From contig NZ_JAASAD010000019.1 of the NCBI RefSeq assembly GCF_012726175.1, positions 27,334-91,333 of the forward strand: a stretch of 64,000 nucleotides of DNA, read 5' to 3'. Each line of letters begins with the position of its first letter. Within the stretch, counting starts at the first letter, position 1. A program made the translations under genes and the position numbers. This stretch comes from Micromonospora sp. HNM0581 (GTDB taxonomy: Bacteria; Actinomycetota; Actinomycetes; Mycobacteriales; Micromonosporaceae). Below, piece by piece: positions 24,857 to 34,116 of the stretch. The notes beneath the pieces are model-generated. The model saw only the letters and a program-made list of their open reading frames with translations, ran no database searches and was not told where the DNA came from.

Positions 24857-26044
24857 ATGGCACCCCGTCCCACCCCCACCGACAAGTTCACCTTCGGGCT
24901 CTGGACCGTCGGCTGGCAAGGTCGCGACCCGTTCGGCCACACCACCCGAGACGCGCTGGACCCGGTGGAGTCGGTGCACCGCCTCGCCGAGCTGGGCGCG
25001 TACGGTGTCACCTTCCACGACGACGACCTGGTCCCGTTCGGCGCGGACGCCGCCACCCGGGACGCCCAGATCGCCAGGTTCCGCAAGGCGCTCGACGAGA
25101 CCGGCATGGTGGTGCCGATGGTCACCACCGACCTGTTCCAGCAGCCGGTCTTCAAGGACGGCGGCTTCACCAGCAACAACCGTGACGTCCGGCGGTACGC
25201 GCTGCGTAAGGTGCTGCGCAACATCGACCTCGCCGCAGAGCTGGGCGCGAAGACCTTCGTCATGTGGGGCGGCCGGGAGGGCGGCGAGTACGACCTGGCC
25301 AAGGACGTCCAGGCCGCACTGGAACGCTACCGTGAGGCGGTCGACCTGCTCTGCCAGTACGTCATCGACCGCGGGTACGACCTGCGTTTCGCGCTGGAGC
25401 CGAAGCCCAACGAGCCGCGCGGCGACATCCTGCTGCCCACCGTCGGGCACGCCCTGGCGTTCATCTCCACCCTGGCCCACCCGGAACGGGTCGGCGTGAA
25501 CCCGGAGGTCGGCCACGAGCAGATGGCCGGGCTGAACTTCGTGCACGGCATCGCCCAGGCGCTCTGGCAGGGCAAGCTGTTCCACATCGACCTCAACGGC
25601 CAACGCGGCATCAAGTACGACCAGGACCTGGTCTTCGGCCACGGCGACCTGCTCAACGCGTTCGCCCTCGTCGACCTGTTGGAACACGGTGCGCCGGGAG
25701 GCGGTCCGGCGTACGACGGGCCGAGGCACTTCGACTACAAGCCGTCCCGTACCGAGGACGTCGACGGGGTGTGGGCGTCGGCAGCGGCGAACATGAGCAC
25801 CTACCTGCTGCTCAAGGAGCGGGCCGCAGCGTTCCGGGCCGACCCGGAGGTCGTCGAGGCACTTGCCATCAGCAAGGTCGCCGACCTGGCCGTGCCCACC
25901 CTCGCCGACGGCGAGGGCTACGCCGAACTGCTCGCCGACACCAGCGCGTTCGAAAAGTTCGACCTCGAGACGACCGCCGCCAAGGGCTACGGTTTCGTCC
26001 GGCTCAACCAGCTCGCCGTCGAGCACGTGCTCGGCGCACGCTGA
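24857..26044 (+). CDS. xylA: Xylose isomerase
   Basis: 395 residues, the actinobacterial (class I) length. Converts D-xylose to D-xylulose in the cytoplasm with two divalent metals. Visible signatures: FTFGLWTVGWQGRDPFG at the front, VTFHDDDLVPFG with the active-site His, FVMWGGREGGEY, ALEPKPNEPRGD and LFHIDLNGQRG. GGAGG precedes ATG 24857. First gene of xylAB, 10 nt from xylB, divergent from the ROK repressor gene. Confidence 0.98.
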   Translation: MAPRPTPTDKFTFGLWTVGWQGRDPFGHTTRDALDPVESVHRLAELGAYGVTFHDDDLVPFGADAATRDAQIARFRKALDETGMVVPMVTTDLFQQPVFKDGGFTSNNRDVRRYALRKVLRNIDLAAELGAKTFVMWGGREGGEYDLAKDVQAALERYREAVDLLCQYVIDRGYDLRFALEPKPNEPRGDILLPTVGHALAFISTLAHPERVGVNPEVGHEQMAGLNFVHGIAQALWQGKLFHIDLNGQRGIKYDQDLVFGHGDLLNAFALVDLLEHGAPGGGPAYDGPRHFDYKPSRTEDVDGVWASAAANMSTYLLLKERAAAFRADPEVVEALAISKVADLAVPTLADGEGYAELLADTSAFEKFDLETTAAKGYGFVRLNQLAVEHVLGAR

Positions 26045-26054
26045 GGCGGCCGAC

Positions 26055-27512
26055 ATGCCGCTCGTCGCCGGGGTGGACTCCTCCACCCAGTCGTGCAAGG
26101 TGGTCATCCGGGACGCGGAGACCGGTGCCCTGGTCCGGCAGGGCCGGGCAGCGCACCCCGACGGTACCGAGGTCGACCCGTCGGCCTGGTGGTCGGCTCT
26201 CCAGGCGGCCATCGACGCCGCCGGTGGACTGACCGACGTCGCCGCGATCTCCGTGGCAGGGCAGCAGCATGGCATGGTCTGCCTCGACGAAGCCGGTGAG
26301 GTGATCCGGCCGGCGCTGCTGTGGAACGACACCCGGTCCGCCGGGGCGGCTGCCGAGCTGGTCCGGGAGGCGGGCGACGGGCAGGCCGGGCACCGCTTCT
26401 GGGCAGATGCGGTGGGCAGCGTACCGGTAGCCAGTTTCACCGTCACCAAGTTGCGTTGGTTGGCCCGCAACGAACCGGCGAACGCCGCCCGCGTGGCGGC
26501 GGTCTGCCTGCCACACGACTGGCTGACCTGGCGGTTGGCGGGCGCCCGCGGGCTGGGGGCACTGCGTACCGATCGCAGCGACGCCAGCGGCACCGGCTAC
26601 TGGTCCCCGGCCACCGGCCGATACCGGCCGGACCTGTTGGAGCGGGCGCTCGGCCGGCTGGTACAAGTACCGACGGTGCTCGGTCCGGCCGAGGCCGCCG
26701 GCAGCTTGGCTCCGGCGGCGCTGCCCGGTGCGATGGCCACCGCTGGTTCCGGCGGGGCGCTGCTCGGGCCGGGCGCGGGGGACAACGCCGCTGCCGGATT
26801 CGGTGTCGGGGCGCGCCCCGGCGACGTGGTGGTGTCGATCGGCACCTCCGGCACGGTCTTCAGCGTCGCGGACACCCCGGCGGCGGACCCGAGCGGTATC
26901 GTCGCCGGCTTCGCCGACGTCACCGGCCGCTTCCTGCCGCTGGTGTGCACACTCAACGCGGCCCGGGTGCTGGACGCCGCCGCCGCGATGCTGAGGGTGG
27001 GGCTGGATGAGCTGGCAGACCTGGCGCTGTCCGCCCCGCCCGGCGCGGACGGGCTCGTCATGGTGCCGTACCTGGAGGGTGAACGCACCCCGAACCGGCC
27101 GGATTCCACCGGTGCGGTGCACGGGCTGACCCTGCGCACTTCGACCCCGGCGCATCTGGCCCGGGCCGCCGTGGAGGGGATGCTCTGCACCCTCGCCGAC
27201 GGGCTCGACGCGCTCGCTGCCCAGGGCGCGACCGTACGCCGGGTGATCCTGGTCGGCGGCGGTGCCCGATCGGCGGCGGTGCGTCGCGTCGCGGCGCAGG
27301 TGTTCGGCTGCCCGGTGGTCGCCCCGCCGCCCGGTGAGTACGTTGCCGACGGCGCCGCCCGGCAGGCGGCGTGGCTGGCTCTCGGCACGGAGGAACCGCC
27401 GTCCTGGACACCGTCCGGCACCGAGGAGTACGCCGGTGAGCCGGTGCCCGGCATCCGGGAGCGCTACGCGCAGGCCCGGGAACTCCACCTGGACCGGTCA
27501 CCCCAGGGGTGA
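26055..27512 (+). CDS. xylB: Xylulokinase
   Basis: 485 residues of the FGGY kinase family; phosphorylates D-xylulose to xylulose-5-phosphate, feeding the pentose phosphate pathway. N-terminal GVDSSTQSCKVVI is the first phosphate motif; SVAGQQHGMVCLDEAG, LLWNDTRSAG, IGTSGTVFSV and VILVGGGARS complete the fold. ATG 26055 follows xylA by 10 nt, with GAGG overlapping the xylA stop region, so the pair is one transcript ended by the hairpin at 27545-27604. Confidence 0.97.
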   Translation: MPLVAGVDSSTQSCKVVIRDAETGALVRQGRAAHPDGTEVDPSAWWSALQAAIDAAGGLTDVAAISVAGQQHGMVCLDEAGEVIRPALLWNDTRSAGAAAELVREAGDGQAGHRFWADAVGSVPVASFTVTKLRWLARNEPANAARVAAVCLPHDWLTWRLAGARGLGALRTDRSDASGTGYWSPATGRYRPDLLERALGRLVQVPTVLGPAEAAGSLAPAALPGAMATAGSGGALLGPGAGDNAAAGFGVGARPGDVVVSIGTSGTVFSVADTPAADPSGIVAGFADVTGRFLPLVCTLNAARVLDAAAAMLRVGLDELADLALSAPPGADGLVMVPYLEGERTPNRPDSTGAVHGLTLRTSTPAHLARAAVEGMLCTLADGLDALAAQGATVRRVILVGGGARSAAVRRVAAQVFGCPVVAPPPGEYVADGAARQAAWLALGTEEPPSWTPSGTEEYAGEPVPGIRERYAQARELHLDRSPQG

Positions 27513-27544
27513 CCAGAGCCGCTCCCGGAGGCGGCTGCCGTCGT

Positions 27545-27604
27545 TGCTCATCCCGGATCGGGAGGCATCCCATGCCGAGGGAACCACCCGATCCGGGATG
27601 AGCA
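27545..27604 (+). terminator. Terminator hairpin after xylB
   Basis: Arms 27545-27562 and 27587-27604 are an exact 18-bp inverted repeat (TGCTCATCCCGGATCGGG). The 24-nt loop holds a smaller GGCAT/ATGCC hairpin, so the whole can form a branched structure. It lies 33 nt after the xylB stop. Confidence 0.85.
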
Positions 27605-27671
27605 CCGTCCCGAGTGCGCTGTGGGGTGGCCCGGTGAACAGCTCGGTGACCCGCCCTGATTGGCTGCCCGC

Positions 27672-29096
27672 ATGACCTCGACCACAGGCGGAACCACGCG
27701 GGCGTGGGGCAGGAGCGCGTCGCGTCGGCTCTACAGCGTCGTGGTCTTCGTGCTACTCGCCTCGCTGGACAACGTGGCGATCGGTCTGGTGCCCCCGCTG
27801 TACGGCGCGATCGCCGCATCCTTCGACGTGCCGCAACGGCTGATCGGCCTGGTCACCGCCGTCAGCTTCCTGGTCAGCGCGGTGGCGGCGGTGGGGTGGG
27901 CGTACTTCGGGGACCGCACCAACCGCAAACCACTGCTCATGATCGGCACACTGCTGTGGGCGGCCGGAACGGGCGGAAGCGCACTGGCCGGGAACTACCC
28001 CACCTTCCTGTCCGCGCAACTACTCGCCGCAGTGGGCCTCGGTGCCGTCGGGTCCGTCGGTTACTCGGTGGTCACCGACCTGATCACGCCCCGCCGGCGG
28101 GGCCTGGTGATGAGCTTCTGGGGACTCTCCCAGGGAGCCGGCACGGTGGCCGGCGGCCTCGTCGGCGGGCTGCTCGGCGCCGTCGACTGGCGTCGCCCGT
28201 TCCTCGTGCTCACGGTCGTCGGGTTGGCCGCAACAGCGGCCTACCTGTTCACGTACGACATCCGGCGCGGCCAGAGCGAGCCGGCACTGGCCGCCGCGCT
28301 CGCCACCGGCGACGACTACGACTACCGGATCAGCCGGGCCGACCTGCCCGTCATCCTGGGGCGGCGGACCAACCGCTGGCTCATCCTCCAGGGCCTCACC
28401 GCGCAGGCCGCCTTCGGTTCGCTCGTCTGGCTGCCGGTGCTCTTCCGCGAACGGGCCGAGGACCAGGGGTACACCACGGCGACCGCCATCGTGGTGGGTA
28501 GCGTCTTCGCCGCGCTGTTCCAACTCGGCGGAGTGTTCTCCATCGTCGGCGGGCTGATCGGCGACGCGCTGCAACGCCGTACGCCCTCGGGTCGGGCTCT
28601 GGTCGCCTCCGTCGGCATCTTCGCCGCGCTTCCGTTCTACCTGGTGCTGTTCTTCGTACCGATGCGCATCGACGTGCCCGACGGTGAGGGCAGCGGCGCA
28701 ATCGTACGGGCGGTACTGGCAAGCGTGGTCGGTGAACCCACGGTCGGGCTGAGCCTGCTCGCCGCACTGCTGGCCCTCGCGCTCACCTCGGCGAACTCAC
28801 CGAACTGGTTCGCGCTCATCGCCGACGTCAACCCGCCGGAGAATCGGGGCACCGTCTACAGCCTCGGCAACCTGCTGAACGGAGTGGGGCGGGCGGCCGG
28901 CAACGGCCTGGTCGGGGTGGCGTTCCACGGCCTGCGGGTTGCCTTCCCGCCGCCGCTGAACTACGCCGTCGGGCTGGCCGCCTTCCAACTCTTCTTCATC
29001 CCCACCGGCGTCATGTACTGGCTCGCAGCCCGTACCTCCCCCAAGGACATCGCGGACGTCCGCAACCTGCTCCAGACCCGCGCCCAGCAGCCGTAG
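27672..29096 (+). CDS. MFS transporter
   Basis: 474 residues with about twelve hydrophobic segments. The first cytoplasmic loop carries the MFS signature GWAYFGDRTNRKPLLMIGT, and the loop between segments 4 and 5 has TPRRRGLVMSFWGLSQGAG. Secondary transporter of the inner membrane; substrate unknown. The N-terminal half resembles spinster-like and organic-anion members more than sugar porters. ATG 27672 is taken as the start. It follows the xylAB terminator, so xylose uptake is possible by position only. Convergent with the alpha-glucosidase gene across a hairpin. Confidence 0.9.
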   Translation: MTSTTGGTTRAWGRSASRRLYSVVVFVLLASLDNVAIGLVPPLYGAIAASFDVPQRLIGLVTAVSFLVSAVAAVGWAYFGDRTNRKPLLMIGTLLWAAGTGGSALAGNYPTFLSAQLLAAVGLGAVGSVGYSVVTDLITPRRRGLVMSFWGLSQGAGTVAGGLVGGLLGAVDWRRPFLVLTVVGLAATAAYLFTYDIRRGQSEPALAAALATGDDYDYRISRADLPVILGRRTNRWLILQGLTAQAAFGSLVWLPVLFRERAEDQGYTTATAIVVGSVFAALFQLGGVFSIVGGLIGDALQRRTPSGRALVASVGIFAALPFYLVLFFVPMRIDVPDGEGSGAIVRAVLASVVGEPTVGLSLLAALLALALTSANSPNWFALIADVNPPENRGTVYSLGNLLNGVGRAAGNGLVGVAFHGLRVAFPPPLNYAVGLAAFQLFFIPTGVMYWLAARTSPKDIADVRNLLQTRAQQP

Positions 29097-29136
29097 CCGA
29101 AGGAAGGGAAGCTCATCGACGCCTCGGCAGAGGACG

Positions 29137-29184
29137 GGCCCCTCGTCGACCCCGGCGACGGAACGGCCGGTGACAAGGGGCCCT
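29137..29184. terminator. Inverted repeat between convergent MFS and glucosidase genes
   Basis: Arms 29137-29148 (GGGCCCCTCGTC) and 29173-29184 pair with one mismatch around a 24-nt loop. Its position between two convergent stops suggests a shared terminator; no T-run is present. Confidence 0.55.
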
Positions 29185-29223
29185 GCTGTGCACCCGGCGT
29201 GACAGGGTGCCCTCCCGTGCAAC

Positions 29224-30870
29224 TCAGTTGGTGTTGATCCAGACGGTGACGTCGGTGGGCACCGAACCGTCCTCGTTGAGCGGGCCGCTGCTGTGCACCA
29301 CCTCGCCCTCGGGTACCGGGGCGGCGGAGGCTGCGAAGTTGGTGAACACCACCAGGTTGCCGTTGCGGAAGGACAGCACCTCGTCGGTGGAGGAGAGCCA
29401 CTCCAGGGTGCCTCGACCAAGCCCGTACGCACGGCGCAGCCGCAAAGCCTCCCGGTACAGCTCGTACGTCGAGCCGGGCACCCCTCGTTGGCGGTCCAGC
29501 GCGTACTCGGCCCAGACCGGTGGCTGCGGCAGCCAACTGGCGTCGGTCGGCCCGAAGCCGTACGAGGGTGCGTCGGCCTCCCACGGGATGGGCACCCGGC
29601 AACCGTCGCGGCCCCGCTGGGTGTGCCCGCTGCGTTCCCAGGTCGGGTCCTGGCGGGCCGCGTCGGGCAAAGTGGTGTGCTCCGGCAACCCGAGTTCCTC
29701 ACCCTGGTAGAGATAGGCCGAGCCGGGCAGGGCCAGCATCAGCAGGGTGGCTGCCCGGGCCCGCCGTAGCCCGGTGGCGGTATCTGGCTGCTCGTCGTCG
29801 ACACCGATGCCGTTGGGCCGGCGAGCACCGATCGGGAGCCCGAGTCGGGAGGCGTGGCGTACCACGTCGTGGTTGGAGAGCACCCAGGTGGTGGGCGCAC
29901 CGACGGCGTCGGTGGCCTCCAGCGAGCGCGTGATCACCGCGTACTGGGCGGGAGCCGTCCAGGCGGCGAGCAGGTATTCGAAGTTGAACGCCTGGTGCAT
30001 CTCGTCGGGGCGTACGTAGCGGGCCAGCCGCTCCGCCGGTTCCACCCACGCCTCTGCCACCAGGATCCGTTCGCCGGGGTAGCCGTCCAGCAGCCGCCGC
30101 CACTCGCGGTAGACCTCGTGCACGCCGTCCTGGTCCCACATCGGCGGGCGAGGTTTGTCCGCCTCCTGCCCGGAGAGGATTTCCTGTGGCTCCTGCCAGT
30201 CGGCCAGGTCGGCCTGCTTGACCAGACCGTGCGCAACGTCGACCCGGAAGCCGTCCACGCCGCGGTCAAGCCAGAACCGCAGCACGTCCAGAAACTCGGC
30301 GCGGACCTCGGGATCGTCCCAGTTGAGGTCGGGCTGGGCGGTGTCGAACAGGTGCAGGTACCACTGGCCGTCGGGAACGCGGGTCCAGGCGGGGCCGCCG
30401 AAGACGCTCTGCCAGTCGTTCGGCGGTTCGGCGCCGCCCGGTCCGCGGCCTTCGCGGAAGATGTACCGTCCCCGTTCGGCGCTGCCCGGCCCGGCGGCCA
30501 GCGCGGCCTGGAACCAGGCGTGCGCCGAGGAGGTGTGGTTGGGCACCAGGTCGACGATGACCCGTAGGCCGTGCGCGTGGGCCCGCCCGATCAGGTCGTC
30601 GGCGTCGGCGAGAGTGCCGAACAGCGGCTCGACGTCCCGGTAGTCGGCCACGTCGTACCCGGCGTCGGCCTGCGGGGACGGATAGAACGGGGACAGCCAG
30701 ACCGCGTCGACACCCAGTGTTGCCAGATGGTCGAGGCGGGCGGTGATCCCGGGCAGGTCACCGATGCCGTCGCCACCCGAGTCGGCGAACGAGCGGGGAT
30801 AGATCTGGTAGATCACCGCCTCCGTCCACCATGAGGCCGCGGGGTTCTGGTGCGTCGCGTCGCGGTTCAG
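29224..30870 (-). CDS. aglA: GH13 alpha-glucosidase (oligo-1,6-/maltase type), probable CTG start
   Basis: 548 residues; hydrolyses alpha-glucosides in the cytoplasm. The conserved GH13 opening WWTEAVIYQIYPRSFADS is coded upstream of the first ordinary start (GTG 30816), and no ATG, GTG or TTG lies between the preceding in-frame stop and that GTG. CTG at 30868-30870 has GGGAG 6 nt upstream and is the best start. Catalytic residues from this start: nucleophile Asp211 (GFRVDVAHG), acid Glu273 (VAEAWVEP) and Asp335 (LSNHDVVRH). Last gene of an operon with a binding protein, two permeases and a LacI repressor. Confidence 0.93.
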   Translation of the reverse strand: MNRDATHQNPAASWWTEAVIYQIYPRSFADSGGDGIGDLPGITARLDHLATLGVDAVWLSPFYPSPQADAGYDVADYRDVEPLFGTLADADDLIGRAHAHGLRVIVDLVPNHTSSAHAWFQAALAAGPGSAERGRYIFREGRGPGGAEPPNDWQSVFGGPAWTRVPDGQWYLHLFDTAQPDLNWDDPEVRAEFLDVLRFWLDRGVDGFRVDVAHGLVKQADLADWQEPQEILSGQEADKPRPPMWDQDGVHEVYREWRRLLDGYPGERILVAEAWVEPAERLARYVRPDEMHQAFNFEYLLAAWTAPAQYAVITRSLEATDAVGAPTTWVLSNHDVVRHASRLGLPIGARRPNGIGVDDEQPDTATGLRRARAATLLMLALPGSAYLYQGEELGLPEHTTLPDAARQDPTWERSGHTQRGRDGCRVPIPWEADAPSYGFGPTDASWLPQPPVWAEYALDRQRGVPGSTYELYREALRLRRAYGLGRGTLEWLSSTDEVLSFRNGNLVVFTNFAASAAPVPEGEVVHSSGPLNEDGSVPTDVTVWINTN

Positions 30871-30930
30871 GGCGTGCTCCCGTCGTCGAGCCGTCGGGCC
30901 GGCGAGCCCGGACGGCGTACTGGCTGTCGT

Positions 30931-31965
30931 TCAGTGTGCCCGGACGGGCGCGGTCGAATCACGCACGACCAGCCGAGTGTCCAGGATCACCGAAGGATCT
31001 TGTTTGGCCAGGTTCGCGTCGCCGGCCCGTCCACAGAGCGGGTCGAGCAACATCTGCGCCGCCAGCCGGCCCTGCTCCGCCGCCGGCTGGGCGATGGTGC
31101 TCAGTCCCAGTACGCCGGAGAGGGAGTGGTCGTCGATGCCGATCACGCTGACGTCCTGGGGAACCCGCAGACCGGCCTCGCGCAGCGCGGTGAGGGCACC
31201 CATCGCCATCTCGTCGCAGGCGGCGAAGACGGCCGTCGGTGGGTCGCCCCGGCGGAGCAGTTCCTCGGTGGCCCGGGTGCCGCCGGCGATGTCGAAACTG
31301 GACTCCACGTCGAGGCTCGGGTCCGGCGACAATCCGGCCGCGCGTAACGCCTCCTGATGCCCCTGGCGGCGGTCCAGGTGAGCGCTGAAGGCGAGTTCGT
31401 CGTCGGGGTCACCGGAGATGTGCGCGATCCGGCGGTGCCCCAGATCCAGCAGGTGTCGGGTCGCGGTCCGGGCCGCGGCCACGTCGTCGATGCGTACGCA
31501 GGGCCAGCCCGGCACGGTGGTACCTGAGCTGATGGTGACGCCGGGTAGGTCGAGTGCTGCCAGCGCGGCGACGTCGCTGGTCCGCAGCGGGGTGGCGACC
31601 AGCATGATCGCGTCTACCCGCTTGTGCAGGTGGGTGGCGTGCAGGACCCGCTGCCGGTTCTGCTCCCGCCCACCCAGGTTGTGCAGCAGCAGGTCGTACC
31701 CGGCGCGGTGGAAGAACTCCTCAGCCGCCTCGACGACCACGCCGAAGAACCACCGGGTGATCCGGGGTACCACCACCGCCACGGTGCCGGTCCGGCCGCC
31801 GGCCAGCCGTGAGGCGCTCGGCGACACGGCGTACTGTAGCTGCTCGGCTGCGGCGAGCACCCGGCTGCGGGTCGACGCGGACACGGTCGGCAACCCACGC
31901 AGCGCCCGGGAGACGGTCGCCGTGGAGACGCCGGCCAGCCGGGCGACGTCGTCGATTCTGGTCAC
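30931..31965 (-). CDS. aglR: LacI-family repressor of the alpha-glucoside operon
   Basis: 344 residues from GTG 31965. N-terminal LacI helix-turn-helix DDVARLAGVSTATVSRALRG (residues 5-24) with hinge helix PSASRLAGG, then a periplasmic-binding-like effector domain ending near VSVIGIDDHSLSG. Represses sugar genes until its oligosaccharide effector binds. It lies inside the operon it probably controls, between a permease gene and the glucosidase gene; the 16-bp palindrome at 35541-35556 is the likely operator. A hairpin precedes it, so its expression may be lower than that of the transporter genes. Confidence 0.93.
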   Translation of the reverse strand: MTRIDDVARLAGVSTATVSRALRGLPTVSASTRSRVLAAAEQLQYAVSPSASRLAGGRTGTVAVVVPRITRWFFGVVVEAAEEFFHRAGYDLLLHNLGGREQNRQRVLHATHLHKRVDAIMLVATPLRTSDVAALAALDLPGVTISSGTTVPGWPCVRIDDVAAARTATRHLLDLGHRRIAHISGDPDDELAFSAHLDRRQGHQEALRAAGLSPDPSLDVESSFDIAGGTRATEELLRRGDPPTAVFAACDEMAMGALTALREAGLRVPQDVSVIGIDDHSLSGVLGLSTIAQPAAEQGRLAAQMLLDPLCGRAGDANLAKQDPSVILDTRLVVRDSTAPVRAH

Positions 31966-31987
31966 GAGGAACCCCGCTCACGTCCCG

Positions 31988-32020
31988 CGTGGTGCCGCCG
32001 CCGTGGGCGGCGGCACCACG
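31988..32020 (-). terminator. Intra-operon hairpin before the LacI gene
   Basis: A 15-bp perfect stem (31988-32002 with 32006-32020, CGTGGTGCCGCCGCC) closes on GTG. It falls between the second permease gene (stop 32027) and the repressor start (31965), so it could terminate part of the transcription or stabilise the transporter part of the message. Confidence 0.75.
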
Positions 32021-32026
32021 GGCGGA

Positions 32027-32992
32027 TCAACCCTTGACGCTGCCGGCGAGCAGCCCACGGACGAAGTAGCGCTGCAACGACAGGAACACGATCAGCGGTA
32101 CGACGATCGAGACGAACGCTCCGGCGGTCAACCGTTGCCACTCGTTGCCACGGGTGCCGGCCAGCTCGGCCAGGCGGACCGTGAGCGGTGCGGTGACGTC
32201 GCTGCCGCCCGCGAAGATCAGCCCTACCAGCAGGTCGTTCCAGACCCAGAGGAACTGGAAGATGCCGAACGCGGCAAGTGCCGGGGCGACCAGGGGCAGC
32301 ACGATGGTGCGGAAGATCTTCGGGTGGGTGGCGCCGTCGACCCGTGCCGCCTCCATCAGATCCTTCGGTAGTTGCGAGATGAAGTTGTGTAGTAGGTACA
32401 CGGCGAACGGAAGCGCGAAGCAGGTGTGTGCGAACCACACCTGGGCGAAGTTCTGCGCGCCGTCGAGGTTCCAGGCGGGCATCAGGGTGACCCCGCCGAG
32501 GCTGACTCCACGCGAGAAGAAGCTCAGCAGCGGCACCAGGGCCATCTGCAACGGCACGATCTGGAGCGCGAAGATGCCGATGTACACCCAGTCCCGGCCC
32601 CGGAAGTTGATCCACGCCAGGGCGTACGCGGCCAGGGCCGCGAAGGCGAGCGGGAACAGCACCGCCGGCAGGGTGATCACCAACGAGTTGATGAAGTAGC
32701 TCGCGAGCTGTCCGGACGAGGCGGACTGCCCGAACAACACCTCCTGGTAGTTCTGGAGGGTGAACTCCGGTTCCCGGAAGAACGTCCACCAGCCGGTGGT
32801 CTTGATCTGGTTCTCCGGCCGGAACGAGGAGACCAGTAGGCCGAAGGTCGGGATGGTCCAGACGACCGCGATGACGATGGCGATCAGGGTCGCGGTGTGG
32901 GTGTTCAGTCGCTTGCGTACCCGGGCCGCCCGGGTGGGCCGCCCGCTGGTGTTCTGTGCGCCGGCGGCGACCGGGGGAGTGGTGGTGGTCAT
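32027..32992 (-). CDS. aglG: ABC sugar permease, MalG/AglG type
   Basis: 321 residues with six membrane segments after a charged N-terminus. The EAA loop is MEAARVDGATHPKIFRTIVL, the contact site for an ABC ATPase, and the C-terminus ends in LSLQRYFVRGLLAGSVKG, typical of MalG-type subunits. Forms the translocation pore with the upstream permease for alpha-glucoside import. Starts one base after the preceding gene's stop. ATG 32992. Confidence 0.95.
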   Translation of the reverse strand: MTTTTPPVAAGAQNTSGRPTRAARVRKRLNTHTATLIAIVIAVVWTIPTFGLLVSSFRPENQIKTTGWWTFFREPEFTLQNYQEVLFGQSASSGQLASYFINSLVITLPAVLFPLAFAALAAYALAWINFRGRDWVYIGIFALQIVPLQMALVPLLSFFSRGVSLGGVTLMPAWNLDGAQNFAQVWFAHTCFALPFAVYLLHNFISQLPKDLMEAARVDGATHPKIFRTIVLPLVAPALAAFGIFQFLWVWNDLLVGLIFAGGSDVTAPLTVRLAELAGTRGNEWQRLTAGAFVSIVVPLIVFLSLQRYFVRGLLAGSVKG

Positions 32993-32993
32993 C

Positions 32994-34046
32994 TCAGCCC
33001 TCCCGTCGCTGCTGACGTAGGTTGCGGATCTGGAAGATCACGATCGGGATCACCAGGATGAAGAGGAACACCGCAAGCGCGGACCCCTGTCCGTTCTGTC
33101 CGTACCGGAACGCCTGGTTGTACATCTCGTTGGCGATCACGCTGGTGTCGTAGTTGCCGTTGGTCGAGGTGCGGACGATGTCGAATACCTTCAGCGTGGC
33201 GATCGAGATGGTGACCACCACGACGATCAACGCCGGTCGGATGCTGGGCAGGGTTATCTGCCAGAACATCTGCCACGGGCTGACCCCGTCGAGCCGGGCG
33301 GCCTCGACGATGTCGGCCGGAATCGCCTTGATGGCCGCGCTGAGCACCACCATGGCGAATCCGGCCTGGATCCACACCATGATCACGATCAACAGCAGCG
33401 TGTTCAGCGGCGAGTCCAGCAACCACTGCTGCGGTTGTCCACCGAGACTGACCAGGATCTGGTTGAGCAGTCCGATCTGTTCCTGCTCTTCGCTGCGGAA
33501 GGCGTACACGAACTTCCAGATGATGCTGGCGCCGACGAACGAGATGGCCATCGGCATGAAGATCAGTGATTTGGCGACCGCCTCCAGCCGGGCCTTGTCG
33601 ACCATCACCGCGTAGATCAGCCCGATGGAGGTTGCGACCAGCGGGACCAGGGTGACCCAGACCAGCGTGTTGATGAGCACCCGGACGATGGAGTCGTCGG
33701 AGAACATCCACCGGTAGTTGTCGAGGCCGACCCAGTTCTGACTGCCACCGTCCATGAAGGACAGCAGGGTGGTCCGGATCGCCGGGACGACCAGACCGAT
33801 GAGCAGCAACAGGACCGCCGGCAGCAGGAAGAACGTCGCGAACAGTCCCTCTTGTGACCCGCCCTGCCGGGGGGGCGGAGCGCCGCTGGCGGCGGCGGTC
33901 GCGAACCGCGCCTCGCGTCGCCGGGCGAAGAAGGCCGGCACCGCGTCGAGTAGTACGAGCAGCCCACCCACGACCACCGCGAAGGCGATCAACCCCCACA
34001 GCAGCATCATGAGTTTCGGTGACTGCTCGGTGAAGTCGAAGTCCAT
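32994..34046 (-). CDS. aglF: ABC sugar permease, MalF/AglF type
   Basis: 350 residues from ATG 34046, with GGGGAGGATTG upstream. An extra N-terminal membrane segment (LMMLLWGLIAFAVVVGGLLV) precedes the six-segment core, as in AglF/MalF proteins. EAA loop: VEAARLDGVSPWQMFWQITL. Pairs with the MalG-type protein encoded next, separated by one base. Sits 70 nt after the binding-protein gene. Confidence 0.95.
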   Translation of the reverse strand: MDFDFTEQSPKLMMLLWGLIAFAVVVGGLLVLLDAVPAFFARRREARFATAAASGAPPPRQGGSQEGLFATFFLLPAVLLLLIGLVVPAIRTTLLSFMDGGSQNWVGLDNYRWMFSDDSIVRVLINTLVWVTLVPLVATSIGLIYAVMVDKARLEAVAKSLIFMPMAISFVGASIIWKFVYAFRSEEQEQIGLLNQILVSLGGQPQQWLLDSPLNTLLLIVIMVWIQAGFAMVVLSAAIKAIPADIVEAARLDGVSPWQMFWQITLPSIRPALIVVVVTISIATLKVFDIVRTSTNGNYDTSVIANEMYNQAFRYGQNGQGSALAVFLFILVIPIVIFQIRNLRQQRREG

Positions 34047-34116
34047 CAATCCTCCCCGGGTTATCGGCACAAGCCGGTGGGCCGGTGCGCGATCGCGGAC
34101 CGGCCCACCACTGGAG

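Noticed and set aside
26004..27488. 494-codon minus-strand frame over xylB
   Set aside because: Antisense shadow of a well-supported xylulokinase gene.
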